Below the pieces are notes generated by a model. It saw nothing but the letters and a program-made list of their open reading frames with translations. It was not told where the DNA came from and ran no database searches. Below, piece by piece: positions 46,391 through 55,707 of a stretch of DNA of 64,000 nucleotides; positions within the stretch are counted from its first letter, which is position 1; each line of letters begins with the position of its first letter. Origin of the DNA: an uncultured Chlorobiaceae bacterium (GTDB taxonomy: Bacteria > Bacteroidota > Chlorobiia > Chlorobiales > Chlorobiaceae); the NCBI GenBank assembly GCA_903851385.1, contig CAINOC010000045.1, positions 1-64,000 of the forward strand, written 5' to 3'. Both the position numbers and the translations under genes were made by a program.

Positions 46391-48100
46391 ATGAAACGAT
46401 ACCGCTGGAATCTTCTCTCCCCTGATGACAAGGCTGTTCTGGCGCTTTCTGAGGCAATCAATGTCACTCTGCCTGTTTCGAGAGCACTTTTTAACCGCGG
46501 TATTCAGACCTTTGATGAAGCAAAGGAATTTTTTCGTTCATCCATAGCTGATCTTTCCTCCCCGTTTCTTTTGCAGGATATGCAGAAAGCGGTTGAACGG
46601 TTGTGTCGCGCTATAAGCGAGCATGAAAAAATAATGCTCTATGGCGATTATGATGTTGATGGCACAACAGGGACAGCTCTTCTTTATCTTTTTCTGAAAG
46701 AGCAGGGTGCCACTGTTTCCTACTATATCAATGATCGTTTTACAGAAGGTTACGGCTTATCGTCTGAAGGTATCGATTCGGCCGTTGAGCGAGGTGTCTC
46801 ACTTATCATTACCGTTGATTGCGGTATAAGGGAGAATGAAGAAATCCGCCGCTGTGCCGGTTATGGTATTGATGTGATTGTTTGCGACCATCATGAACCC
46901 GAAGAGCTTCCTCCAGCGTATGCCATTTTAAATCCGAAGGTTCCGGGCTCCGCTTATCCTTTCAGGGAGTTATGCGGCTGCGGTGTGGCATTCAAGTTTA
47001 TTCATGCTATTGCTGAGCATTTACATAATGATCAGGAAAGCTGGCTGAAATATCTTGATTTTGTTGCAATTGCTACTGCGGCAGATATGGTCGTTCTCGA
47101 AAATGAAAACAGGACAATTGTACGTGAGGGGTTGCGTCGAATGAGAACACACCCCAGGCGTTCCTTAATGGTGATGTTTTCGCTCATGAAGGTTGCTCCG
47201 GCAGAGGTTGGCATGTTTCATATTGCATTTGGCATTGCTCCCCGTATCAATGCGGCAGGACGAATGCACTCTGCACATCTTGCCGTTGAATGGTTGCTTT
47301 CGGATTCTTTAGGAGATTCCGAACAGCATGCACACGAGCTTGATCGCATGAATTCACTTCGTCGGGAAACTGATGCCGATATTATGGTGAAGGCTGAAAA
47401 AATGCTTGCAGGTCATTTCGCATCATATTGTTCTTCAATTGTGCTCTATGATGAATCGTGGCATCTTGGCGTTCTTGGAATCGTAGCATCAAAAATGATT
47501 GACAAGCATTATTTACCTACAGTGATTCTTGGGGGAATGAATGGTCTCATCAAGGGCTCAGTCCGGAGTGTTGAGGGGTTCAACATCTATGAGGCTCTGC
47601 AGGAGTGCAGCGAGTATCTTGAACAGTTCGGGGGGCACCAGCAGGCTGCGGGCGTTACGCTTCTGCCTGAGAATTTTGCGGGATTCCGCAAAAGGTTTAA
47701 TGAAGTCTGCAGCAATCTTCTTTCAATCGGACAACGTCAGAAAGAGCTTGTTGTTGATTCCAAACTTGCGCTCGAAGATATCAAGGCTAATTTTATCAAT
47801 GTGCTTGAGCAGTTTTCTCCTTACGGACATGGTAACCGCGAACCGCTGTTTCTTTCTGAGGAGCTTGCTCTTTTCGGTCGTCCACAACTTCTTCGCCAGC
47901 GACATGTGAAGTTTTTTGTCAGGGATAAAAATGGCCGAACTTTCGAGGTTATAGGTTTTGATCGTCCCGATATCTATACAGAACTCACTGCGCAATCCCG
48001 TCCGGTATTTTCCATGGTCTACTCAGTTGAAAAACGGATGTGGAATAATAAAGAGCAATGGCAGTTAAAAATGCGGGATATTGAACTCAGAAAGCAATAA
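46391..48100 (+). CDS. recJ: Single-stranded-DNA exonuclease RecJ
   Basis: 5'-3' exonuclease for recombination and mismatch repair. DHH motifs: MLYGDYDVDGTTGTALLYLF, ITVDCGIRENEEIRRC, VIVCDHHEPEELPPAYAILNPK, and the DHHA1 region (GVLGIVASKMIDKHYLPTVIL, then SEYLEQFGGHQQAAGVTL). A C-terminal OB-like domain ends ELRKQ. The start is the ATG at 46391; the frame is open ten codons upstream from a TTG, which is not needed. Length 569 residues. Confidence 0.95.
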   Translation: MKRYRWNLLSPDDKAVLALSEAINVTLPVSRALFNRGIQTFDEAKEFFRSSIADLSSPFLLQDMQKAVERLCRAISEHEKIMLYGDYDVDGTTGTALLYLFLKEQGATVSYYINDRFTEGYGLSSEGIDSAVERGVSLIITVDCGIRENEEIRRCAGYGIDVIVCDHHEPEELPPAYAILNPKVPGSAYPFRELCGCGVAFKFIHAIAEHLHNDQESWLKYLDFVAIATAADMVVLENENRTIVREGLRRMRTHPRRSLMVMFSLMKVAPAEVGMFHIAFGIAPRINAAGRMHSAHLAVEWLLSDSLGDSEQHAHELDRMNSLRRETDADIMVKAEKMLAGHFASYCSSIVLYDESWHLGVLGIVASKMIDKHYLPTVILGGMNGLIKGSVRSVEGFNIYEALQECSEYLEQFGGHQQAAGVTLLPENFAGFRKRFNEVCSNLLSIGQRQKELVVDSKLALEDIKANFINVLEQFSPYGHGNREPLFLSEELALFGRPQLLRQRHVKFFVRDKNGRTFEVIGFDRPDIYTELTAQSRPVFSMVYSVEKRMWNNKEQWQLKMRDIELRKQ

Positions 48101-48123
48101 AAAGCCTGAAAACGGCCTTTTTA
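48098..48123. terminator. Bidirectional terminator at the recJ end
   Basis: AAAAAGCC and GGCCTTTTT form a short stem around TGAAAAC, overlapping the recJ stop and abutting the convergent flippase-like gene. Confidence 0.7.
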
Positions 48124-49017
48124 TGGTATTGTATCCGGTTCCGGCACTTTCTTTTCATGACTGATCCTGGTCAGAATACCCGCAAGTGATGACAGAGCTG
48201 AAATGGCAAAGAATATCAGCGACAGTGCCACGCCGATACTCGTTTCGAGGTGTATTGACCCCAGCAGATAAAGGAAGGTTATTTCTCTTGCGCCTGCTCC
48301 TCCGATGGTGATGGGGATAATCGTTGCTATTGTTGATATCAGAAAAATCGCCAGATAGTCGATTATGTTGGCATGATGCGACATGGCTTGGAGAATGAAA
48401 AAGACCGAAACAACCTGGGTTACCTGAACCAGCATTGATTCAATGGCAGTGATGGTGAACACACCGATGAACTGTTTATAGAACAGTTTGTTCAAGAGAA
48501 ATGCACAGGGGTAGATTGCTCCGAGCAAAACCCATGAATAGAGTGTAAGGTTGGGAAATTTTGCAGCAAAGCTGCTTGGCAGCAATAGTAGAACCGAAAG
48601 AAACACAAGCGCAAAGATTCCGCAGATTCTGTCCCACAACACAGCATGAAAGACATTGATCATTTTCATGTCATGGTTTTTTTGCAGTACGTAGATTTTA
48701 TAACCATCTCCACCTATACCACCCGGAAGGAACAGATTATAGAACATCCCGAGATAGTAGAGCTTAAGGTTGTACATGGCCGACAGCTCAATACCTATAG
48801 CCTTGAAGAAGCGGTTCAGACGAATCGCATTGAATATTTTGGAAATATTGAAAAACAGGAGGGCCAGCAAAAGGTACCAAAGGTTAACACCCTGGATGAT
48901 TCCTGCAAGTTTTGCTATGTCGGTTTTATTTAGAACCAGATAAAAGGCCAGAGCGGTGAAAAAAAGCTGGAGAAGTGGCTTGACCAGCTTTTTCAGGCCT
49001 GATTTAGTGTTTGTCAA
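48121..49017 (-). CDS. Lysylphosphatidylglycerol synthase/AglD-type membrane flippase-like protein
   Basis: A multi-spanning protein (about seven or eight hydrophobic segments, about 298 residues) of the UPF0104/LPG-synthase transmembrane family: LVLNKTDIAKLAGIIQGVNLWYLLLALLFF, then YLGMFYNLFLPGGIGGDGYKIYVL. The last is the family's LPxxxGGD motif. Members transfer or flip lipid-linked groups. It is the last gene in an operon with GT2, GT39 and PAP2. The start chosen is the TTG at 49017, which overlaps the end of the GT2 gene by 14 bases; a further open 23 codons exist up to 49086 but run deep into GT2. Confidence 0.8.
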   Translation of the reverse strand: MTNTKSGLKKLVKPLLQLFFTALAFYLVLNKTDIAKLAGIIQGVNLWYLLLALLFFNISKIFNAIRLNRFFKAIGIELSAMYNLKLYYLGMFYNLFLPGGIGGDGYKIYVLQKNHDMKMINVFHAVLWDRICGIFALVFLSVLLLLPSSFAAKFPNLTLYSWVLLGAIYPCAFLLNKLFYKQFIGVFTITAIESMLVQVTQVVSVFFILQAMSHHANIIDYLAIFLISTIATIIPITIGGAGAREITFLYLLGSIHLETSIGVALSLIFFAISALSSLAGILTRISHEKKVPEPDTIP

Positions 49018-49936
49018 CGATCTTTTTAACGATATAGGGTTTCTTGTTTTGCGACTCGTAATAGGTCCGCATGATGAATTCTGCAATGAACCCTGTGGTA
49101 ATGAGCTGAATGCCGATAAAGGTCATAATGATGCCTAAGGAGAGCATTGGACGACCTCCGATATCCTGGCCTGATATTTTCACTGCGAGGAGATACAGGT
49201 TCAGGGCAATTCCGATAAAAAGAGAGAAAAAACCAAGGCTTCCGAAAAGATGCATTGGCTTCTGACTGTATTTCTGGAAAAAAACCATGAATAACAGGTC
49301 ACTCAGCACCTTGAAGGTACGACCGATTCCATATTTCGATTGTCCGAATTTCCGGGCGTGATGCTGGACATCGACCTCTTCCATTGTTGCGCCATAGAGC
49401 TGCACGAGTACAGGTATAAAACGGTGCAGTTCGCCGTAAAGCCCAAGATTTTTTGCAACATCCTTTTTGAATACCTTCAGGGTACATCCAAAGTCGTGGA
49501 TGTTCACATTGGTTAACTTTCTGATGATGGCATTGGCTATCCTGCTGGGGATTTTTCTCAGAATAACGCCATCCTGCCGTTCTGCCCGCCGTCCTGCCAC
49601 AACATCAAGGTCGTGGTCATAAAGGTATTGCATCATCATCGGAATATCCGATGGGTCATTCTGCAGATCACCATCTATGGTGGCGATCAGCTCGCCTTGT
49701 GCATGATCAATACCGGCAGCCATTGCTGTTGACTGTCCGTAATTCTTGTTCAGGATAACCAGATGTGCGTTGGGGGGAGCATGAGCCTGAATTTCAGCTA
49801 CAGTGGAATCTGTAGAGCCATCGTCAACCAGCACAATTTCATGCTCTACAGCAGCGAGTGATGATGCGAGAGCAGCAAACAATGGTTTGATGTTTTCAGT
49901 CTCATTCATAACCGGTATGACGACTGAAAGCTTCAT
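49004..49936 (-). CDS. Polyprenyl-phosphate glycosyltransferase (GT2, DPM1/ArnC-like)
   Basis: A GT2 enzyme that transfers a sugar from a nucleotide donor to a polyprenyl phosphate at the inner face of the membrane. The catalytic region shows VVIPVMNETENIKPLF, LVDDGSTDSTVAEI and ATIDGDLQNDPSDIP with the metal-binding Asp residues, and GRRAERQDGVILRKIPSRIAN. Two C-terminal hydrophobic helices (FGSLGFFSLFIGIALNLYLLA, then LGIIMTFIGIQLITTGFIAE) are as in ArnC or GtrB. Length 310. Ten bases after the GT39 gene. Confidence 0.92.
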   Translation of the reverse strand: MKLSVVIPVMNETENIKPLFAALASSLAAVEHEIVLVDDGSTDSTVAEIQAHAPPNAHLVILNKNYGQSTAMAAGIDHAQGELIATIDGDLQNDPSDIPMMMQYLYDHDLDVVAGRRAERQDGVILRKIPSRIANAIIRKLTNVNIHDFGCTLKVFKKDVAKNLGLYGELHRFIPVLVQLYGATMEEVDVQHHARKFGQSKYGIGRTFKVLSDLLFMVFFQKYSQKPMHLFGSLGFFSLFIGIALNLYLLAVKISGQDIGGRPMLSLGIIMTFIGIQLITTGFIAEFIMRTYYESQNKKPYIVKKIVDKH

Positions 49937-49946
49937 GATAGTTGTT

Positions 49947-51494
49947 TCATCGTTTCAGTTTTGCCAGCACAATACCATATTTGCTATAGAGCAAGGTAGT
50001 ATTTTGAAGGTTTTTCAGTTCTTTGACTGTTGTCAATACAATTTCGCCCCGCTTTGGGGCACGTAATTCTGCAAGTGATTCCGAATATACAAAATAAGAG
50101 GGGTTATAGACTTTCCACATCACGGTTTTATACCCCTCTTTTTTAGCAAGGAGTGCAGCCTCTTTCACTGGTATTTGAAGAAGATTTCCAGCAAGAGGCA
50201 TAAGGTAGAAATTGATGAGAAAAGAGAATACCACTCCTGTTGAAATCAGTTTGCCGGCCGCTGAAAGACGGGGAATGAATTGAATGGCCGCGATACAAAG
50301 GATTGCGGCAATACTGATGAGTAGATGATGCTGCCCGGTAAGCTCTATTCCTCCGGTCAAAATTGCTTTTAAAAAGTCGTCATCAATTTTCTGCAACGCA
50401 ATCTGCAGAAAATAAGGGAGGCCGGCAAGGAGAGCAAGCAGAAGCATAGGGAATGCTGCAAAACGTTCAGTATGCCTGCTGAGTGGCAGAGCTCTGGCCA
50501 TGAGAATAAAAAGAGGCGTATAACCGTAGATGATGTAGTGGGGCAGTTTTGTGCCGGAAAGGGAGAAAAACACAAAGACAAAGACGAACCAGATCAACAA
50601 AAACCGGTTTGTATGGTCGCGCAGTAACGTTTTAATGTTGAAAATAACAGTAAACAAAAGGCCTGTAAACGGCATCATTCCGACAATAAGGACCGGTATG
50701 TAATAGAGTATTGACCCTGAGTGCTCCTCAAAAGAGGTGTTGAAACGGCTCAAGTTGTGTTTTATGAAAAAACCTTCAATAAAAGCCATGCCCTGATCTC
50801 TGTATTCAAGCAGATACCAGGGCAGTGCAATGGAGACAAAAAGCAATATTCCAACAGGATTAAAGATCATCCGGATCCATTTTTTAAATGATCCCTCCTC
50901 AATGGCGAACAAAAAAGATACGGCAGCGGGTATCAGTATAGCTATCGGTCCTTTGGTGAGCATGCCGAAGCCTGCGGCTGCAAAAGTAAGATAGAGTGAA
51001 CGTTTTGAGCCTGTTTTGAAATGGGTGAGCAGGGAAAACATTGTTATGGCAAGGAGGCAGTTCAACAGTCCATCGGCGATGGCGGCTTTAGCGATTACAA
51101 CAACCTGTAGCGACAGCACCATCATGGCAGAAGCAAGAAATGCCTGACGGTTGCCGGATTCTTTTCGAACAAAAAGAAAAATCAAGGTTGCCCAGGCTGT
51201 TCCTGCCAAGGCTGAGGGGAGTCTGAATGCAAACTCATTGATGCCGAAAAGCTTGACCGAGAGCAACTGAAACCAGTAAATCAGAATTGGTTTATCAAAC
51301 CGGGGAGCACCATTCAGATAGGTTGTCAGATAATTTTTACTGATCATCATTTCCCGTGTCGCCTCACTGAAAGCCCCTTCGTCAACATCAAAGAGCGGTG
51401 CGGATCTCAGGCCTAAAAAGAAACTGGTGAGGATAAGAACTCCGAGTGCGGTCAGAAACCATGCGGTTTCAGATTTTCCGGGATGCTGAGACAT
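49947..51494 (-). CDS. GT39-family glycosyltransferase (ArnT-like)
   Basis: An inner-membrane enzyme with about 12 hydrophobic segments that moves a sugar from a polyprenyl-phosphate carrier to a lipid or protein. The first periplasmic loop carries the family motif FDVDEGAFSEATREMMISKNYLTTYLNGAPRFDKPILIYWFQ with the catalytic Asp-Glu. The sugar and acceptor (lipid A, surface glycan or protein) are unknown. The start is MSQHPGKSE at 51494, overlapping the end of the PAP2 gene by 26 bases; sixteen open codons upstream were rejected. 515 residues. Confidence 0.87.
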   Translation of the reverse strand: MSQHPGKSETAWFLTALGVLILTSFFLGLRSAPLFDVDEGAFSEATREMMISKNYLTTYLNGAPRFDKPILIYWFQLLSVKLFGINEFAFRLPSALAGTAWATLIFLFVRKESGNRQAFLASAMMVLSLQVVVIAKAAIADGLLNCLLAITMFSLLTHFKTGSKRSLYLTFAAAGFGMLTKGPIAILIPAAVSFLFAIEEGSFKKWIRMIFNPVGILLFVSIALPWYLLEYRDQGMAFIEGFFIKHNLSRFNTSFEEHSGSILYYIPVLIVGMMPFTGLLFTVIFNIKTLLRDHTNRFLLIWFVFVFVFFSLSGTKLPHYIIYGYTPLFILMARALPLSRHTERFAAFPMLLLALLAGLPYFLQIALQKIDDDFLKAILTGGIELTGQHHLLISIAAILCIAAIQFIPRLSAAGKLISTGVVFSFLINFYLMPLAGNLLQIPVKEAALLAKKEGYKTVMWKVYNPSYFVYSESLAELRAPKRGEIVLTTVKELKNLQNTTLLYSKYGIVLAKLKR

Positions 51495-52092
51495 CAAGTT
51501 TCGTTTTGAAATACAGGTTATAAAGCAGCATTGAGGAGACAATTCCTAGCAATGAACCGGCAATGACATCGCTGACATAGTGCTGTGTAAGGAGAATACG
51601 GCTGAATGCTATCAGTGCTCCTGAAAAAAAGAAAAGGAAGCGCCATCTGGGATAAAGAGTGGTAAGGACTATTGCAGCACTGAAAGCTGTTGCCGCATGG
51701 CCGGAGGGAAATGATGTCCATTCATATTCATAATGGAAACAGTTGAATCCATAAAGATGTTCACTGAAATATATGGTCGGTCTTGCTCGACCTGCTAAAT
51801 ATTTGATAATATCAGCACCTACTCCCGAAACTGCCACGGAAAGGGAGAGGAAAAGGCCCGAATATGCTCTGCCGGGGTTTGATTTTCGAAAAGCTGCAAA
51901 AAGCAGCATGCCCCCAATCAGATACCATTGTGATTCACCAAAGTCTGTGATGACGTTGAACACATCATGAGCCAATCTGTTATTAAGAGTATAGAACCAC
52001 AATGCAACTGGAATATCCATAAAAATATAGCTGAGGATGCAGAGCAGAATAACCGCAGTAACGGCCATACTCCACGTAAAAGATCGGTTCAT
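51469..52092 (-). CDS. PAP2 family membrane phosphatase
   Basis: A membrane phosphatase of 207 residues with about six helices. The three catalytic motifs are present: KYLAGRARPT, FPSGHAATAFS, and RILLTQHYVSDVIAG. Such enzymes dephosphorylate undecaprenyl pyrophosphate, phosphatidic acid or lipid A. It is the first gene of the operon with GT39, GT2 and the flippase-like gene, so recycling the lipid carrier used by those enzymes is the likely role. Confidence 0.9.
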   Translation of the reverse strand: MNRSFTWSMAVTAVILLCILSYIFMDIPVALWFYTLNNRLAHDVFNVITDFGESQWYLIGGMLLFAAFRKSNPGRAYSGLFLSLSVAVSGVGADIIKYLAGRARPTIYFSEHLYGFNCFHYEYEWTSFPSGHAATAFSAAIVLTTLYPRWRFLFFFSGALIAFSRILLTQHYVSDVIAGSLLGIVSSMLLYNLYFKTKLDVSASRKI

Positions 52093-52488
52093 GAGGGTAA
52101 TGATACTTTTTTTAACTCAGTGATCGATTGCTTATAAAAATACATTAAATTTTGAATCAGCGTATATGCATATAAGTAAAGATAATAATGAACCCTAAAA
52201 GAACGGATATTCCCGATAACAGCACCCGGATAGTTGTTTTTGTTTACCGGTACGATCATTGTCTTCTTGAAATTTTCTGGGACGTCTTGTTCTTGCCAAG
52301 GCTCTTCGTTTTCATGCGGAACACTGAATTCTTGTGAATTGTAAAAAGAGTGTAGTAATTGATTGAGAGGCTGTTTTTATGGGAGAATATTGAACTCTTT
52401 AAACGGCCATGTGTTTAAATAATATGAGTCTTACCCCGAATGAAGTCAGTTATAGTAACGACAAACCGGGTTTTATACGCACTATCTT
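52093..52488. other. Intergenic stretch of about 400 bases, divergent promoters
   Basis: No gene is visible. It separates the PAP2 operon (minus) from the cation efflux gene (plus), so it should hold both promoters. No metal-regulator operator was recognised with confidence. Confidence 0.4.
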
Positions 52489-53415
52489 ATGAGTAATACA
52501 ACGTCAGGAGCCTGTACGCATGATGCACATGACCATCATCATGGCCACCATCATCATCATGCCTCAGGAAATATCAAACTTGCTTTTTTTCTTAATCTAG
52601 GATTTGCCGCAATTGAAATTATTGGAGGAGTTTTAACCGGGAGTACGGCAATCCTTGCCAATGCTGTTCATGATCTTGGAGATTCGTTTGCTTTGGGCCA
52701 GGCATGGTATTTTGAAAAGGTTTCTCTTGGCAAAAGCAACCCGCGATATTCTTACGGCTATAAACGTTTCTCTCTTCTCGGTGCGCTTATCAGTACAGTG
52801 GTGCTGCTCACCAGCTCGCTTGTTATCCTTGCCCAGGCCATACCCCGTATTTTTGAAGCACATCATCCTGATGCCGGCGGTATGATTCTGCTTGCTGTTG
52901 TCGGTGTAAGTGTCAACGGTTTTGCGATGGCAAGACTCTCAAAAGACAAGGGTATGAATTCACGGGTTGTTGCACTCCACCTGCTGGAAGATGTGCTTGG
53001 GTGGGTTGCAGTACTAGTGGTTGCCCTTATCCTCTACTTCTGGGATGTTCCTGTGCTCGATCCGGTTCTTGCCGTTTTGATTACTCTCTATATTCTTGCC
53101 GGAGTCATAAAAAATATCAGGGCAATGCTGCCGGTTTTTCTCCAGGCAGTTCCGCCTGAACTTGATCTTGCCGTTATTACCCGGGAAATTGAACAGCTGC
53201 AGTATATTCATGCGGTGCATCATGCTCATATATGGTCGCTTGATGGTGAGCATTCTGTTTTTACAGCGCACCTTGAACTCAATACTCTGCTTGAAGTTGA
53301 AGCCTATATGCACCTCAAGGAAGAGATCAGGATGCTTGTGGAGCGTCACGGTCTTTATCACTCAACTGTTGAAATAGAGTATCCTGGAGAAGCCTGTAGA
53401 AATACGATTTCTTAA
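52489..53415 (+). CDS. Cation diffusion facilitator family exporter
   Basis: Exports Zn, Cd, Co or similar divalent metal in exchange for protons. The N-terminus is His-rich (THDAHDHHHGHHHHH), a common metal-sensing stretch. Six membrane helices follow, with the two metal-site pairs HDLGDSF (helix II) and HLLEDVLGW (helix V). The C-terminal cytoplasmic domain (about residues 215-300) has the ZT-dimer ferredoxin-like fold with many His residues (IHAVHHAHIWSLDGEHS). Length 308 residues. The lipocalin gene follows after 20 bases, likely on the same transcript. Confidence 0.92.
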   Translation: MSNTTSGACTHDAHDHHHGHHHHHASGNIKLAFFLNLGFAAIEIIGGVLTGSTAILANAVHDLGDSFALGQAWYFEKVSLGKSNPRYSYGYKRFSLLGALISTVVLLTSSLVILAQAIPRIFEAHHPDAGGMILLAVVGVSVNGFAMARLSKDKGMNSRVVALHLLEDVLGWVAVLVVALILYFWDVPVLDPVLAVLITLYILAGVIKNIRAMLPVFLQAVPPELDLAVITREIEQLQYIHAVHHAHIWSLDGEHSVFTAHLELNTLLEVEAYMHLKEEIRMLVERHGLYHSTVEIEYPGEACRNTIS

Positions 53416-53435
53416 TCAAATAAACCCGAAAAGCC

Positions 53436-53954
53436 ATGATAAAAAAAATCGCTGTGCTTGTAATTCTCCTCCTTGCTGGATGTATGGGTATTCCCCGTGG
53501 GGTTACGGTAGTTGATAATTTTGCTCTTGATCGTTTTCTTGGTACCTGGTATGAAGTTGCCCGAATTGATACATCGTTTGAAAAGGATCTGGAACAGGTA
53601 TCAGCTTTATATACACTTGCTGAAGACGGGAGTGTTAAGGTATTAAATAAAGGGTATGACAGAAAAAAAAGAGAGGTGCAAACGATAGAGGGCCGTGGTG
53701 TTTTTGTTGGAGATACCCACAAAGGAGCTTTGAAGGTATCGTTTTTCGGCCCTTTTTATGCCAGTTACAACATTATTGCGCTCGATAAGGTTGGTTACCG
53801 CTGGGCGATGGTGTGTGGCCGTGATCCCGCATATTTCTGGATTTTGTCCAAAGATCCTGAAATGGAACCTAAGCTCTTAAAAGAACTGGTTATACGTGCG
53901 AAATCTTTAGGATTTGATACGGAGCATCTCCACTATTTTGGAAAACATCTTTGA
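53436..53954 (+). CDS. blc: Lipocalin family lipoprotein (Blc-like)
   Basis: An outer-membrane lipoprotein of 172 residues. The signal peptide ends in the lipobox LLAGC (Cys16). Lipocalin motifs follow: DRFLGTWYEVARID near the start, then the YRWAMVCGRDPAYFWILSKDP block near the end and a C-terminal helix. Blc binds fatty acids or lysophospholipids and helps under envelope stress. It is 20 bases behind the cation efflux gene. Confidence 0.93.
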   Translation: MIKKIAVLVILLLAGCMGIPRGVTVVDNFALDRFLGTWYEVARIDTSFEKDLEQVSALYTLAEDGSVKVLNKGYDRKKREVQTIEGRGVFVGDTHKGALKVSFFGPFYASYNIIALDKVGYRWAMVCGRDPAYFWILSKDPEMEPKLLKELVIRAKSLGFDTEHLHYFGKHL

Positions 53955-53979
53955 ATAAGATGTCTGGATGGAGACGGTT

Positions 53980-55707
53980 TTACATCAGAGTCGCCTCCAT
54001 CTCATGCTGTAGTGACCACATCCGTTTATAGAGTCCGTCTTTTTCCATCAGTTCATGGTGCAGGCCCGCTTCTGTTATGGCTCCTTTGTCGAGTACGAGG
54101 ATGTTGTCATACAGCTCCATTGCTTTCAACCGGTGTGTGATGGTAATGAGGGTTTTGCCGGTGGAAATGGTCTTAAGGGTTTCGGTAACCTCTTTTTCAG
54201 TCACTCCGTCAAGGTTTGCCGTCGCCTCATCAAGTATTATTATCGGAGCATTTTGCAGCAGAATACGCGCAATGGCTATTCTCTGCCTCTCTCCTCCACT
54301 GAGCTTCATACCGTGCTGGCCAGTCCACTCATCAAGTTTCGAGGTAAAGTGGGCGAGGCCGGCCGCAGAAAGCGCTTTTTTTAGTTCGTCATCCGACGCG
54401 TCAGGTTTGGCAAGAATCAGGTTTTCCCGGATTGTCTCTGCGAAAAGGTATGTTCTCTGCGAGACCAGTGAAATATTGCGTCGCAGCTCTTCAGGGTCAA
54501 GGAGATTGATATTATGGCCGCCAACTGTAATTTGCCCCTCTGAACAGTTCCAGAACCGCATGAAGAGGGCTGTTAACGTTGATTTTCCAGCTCCGCTCGG
54601 CCCGACAATGCCAATGTGTTGTCCGGCAGGTATTGAAAAAGAGATGCTTTCGAGTGTTTTCGACAAACTGTCAGGGTAGGTGAAACTGAGTTTTTCTACT
54701 CTGATGTCATGGTTCGACGGAAATGGCTTTGGAGTTGCTGGCGCTACTGTTTCCGGCTTTGCATCGAGTATTTCAAAAAGGCGTTCCCCGGCATGTTTGT
54801 CTGCTTCGAGGTGTTTGACGGTGGCAGGCAGTGGAAGAAATGGTTCAAACGATGCTATGACGGCCAGCGTTATGACTGCCAGTGAAATTCCGTTTACACC
54901 TCCGGTTGAAACGATTGGAATAAGTGCCCATAAAATTGCTATGACAGCCGCGTTCATAAGAAGCCCGGTGAGTGAATCGTGCATACCCTCTACTATGGCA
55001 TTTCTTCTCTGGAGCTCAAGTTTGCTTTTTTCTGCAGAGCGCATATGTTCGAGGTGTTCCGGAAGTTTTCCGTATACCAGGAGTTCGCCGATGCCCTGAA
55101 AGAGATCGAGGGCAAGAACCTGCTGAACGGTTTTTTGCTTCATGATTCCTATTTGTACACCGCGGCTTAGCCAAGTGCTGAGCAACGGGACACCGACACC
55201 TGCAAGGAGATGGAAAAGCAGGATGAGTAGTGCCGCCTGCATTGAGTATACTCCTAGAAGCAGCCACATCAAAGCACTCACAAGTATGGCTGTCAGTGGC
55301 GGAGCAAGAACTCTTGTGTATATATTTTCAAGGCTTTGAATGTCATCGACAATACGTTGCAACAGGTCACCGCTTTTGAAGTGCATGAGGCGTGCAGGTG
55401 CAAGTGGTTCGATGGCATCATAAAACCATAAGCGCAGTTTTGTAAGAATCTTGAAGGTTATGTCATGTGAGATCAGTCGTTCGGCATAACGCAGCACACC
55501 CCGGGCCAGTCCGAAAATCCTTACTCCCACAATGCTGAGCTGAAGAGCAGCCATTGACGGCTGAAAAGCTGCTTTTGCGATGATATAGGCTGAAGTCATC
55601 AGAAGACCAATACCGCTTCCGGTTGTGGCAAATCCGATAAGAGCCGCAAGTGCCATCCACCAGAAATATGGCTTGACGAGTGCCGTCAATCTGAAAAATA
55701 TTTTCAT
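53980..55707 (-). CDS. cydC: CydC subunit of the thiol/haem ABC exporter CydDC
   Basis: Second half of the heterodimeric ABC exporter required to assemble cytochrome bd and to export cysteine and glutathione or handle haem. Six-helix membrane domain in residues 1-300 (starting MKIFFRLTALVKPYFWWMAL), then the ATPase: Walker A GPSGAGKSTLTAL, Q-loop VSQRTYLFAETI, signature LSGGERQRIAIARI, Walker B IIILDEATANLD. Length 575 residues. ATG overlaps the end of cydD by four bases. No cydAB genes are present in this window. Confidence 0.9.
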   Translation of the reverse strand: MKIFFRLTALVKPYFWWMALAALIGFATTGSGIGLLMTSAYIIAKAAFQPSMAALQLSIVGVRIFGLARGVLRYAERLISHDITFKILTKLRLWFYDAIEPLAPARLMHFKSGDLLQRIVDDIQSLENIYTRVLAPPLTAILVSALMWLLLGVYSMQAALLILLFHLLAGVGVPLLSTWLSRGVQIGIMKQKTVQQVLALDLFQGIGELLVYGKLPEHLEHMRSAEKSKLELQRRNAIVEGMHDSLTGLLMNAAVIAILWALIPIVSTGGVNGISLAVITLAVIASFEPFLPLPATVKHLEADKHAGERLFEILDAKPETVAPATPKPFPSNHDIRVEKLSFTYPDSLSKTLESISFSIPAGQHIGIVGPSGAGKSTLTALFMRFWNCSEGQITVGGHNINLLDPEELRRNISLVSQRTYLFAETIRENLILAKPDASDDELKKALSAAGLAHFTSKLDEWTGQHGMKLSGGERQRIAIARILLQNAPIIILDEATANLDGVTEKEVTETLKTISTGKTLITITHRLKAMELYDNILVLDKGAITEAGLHHELMEKDGLYKRMWSLQHEMEATLM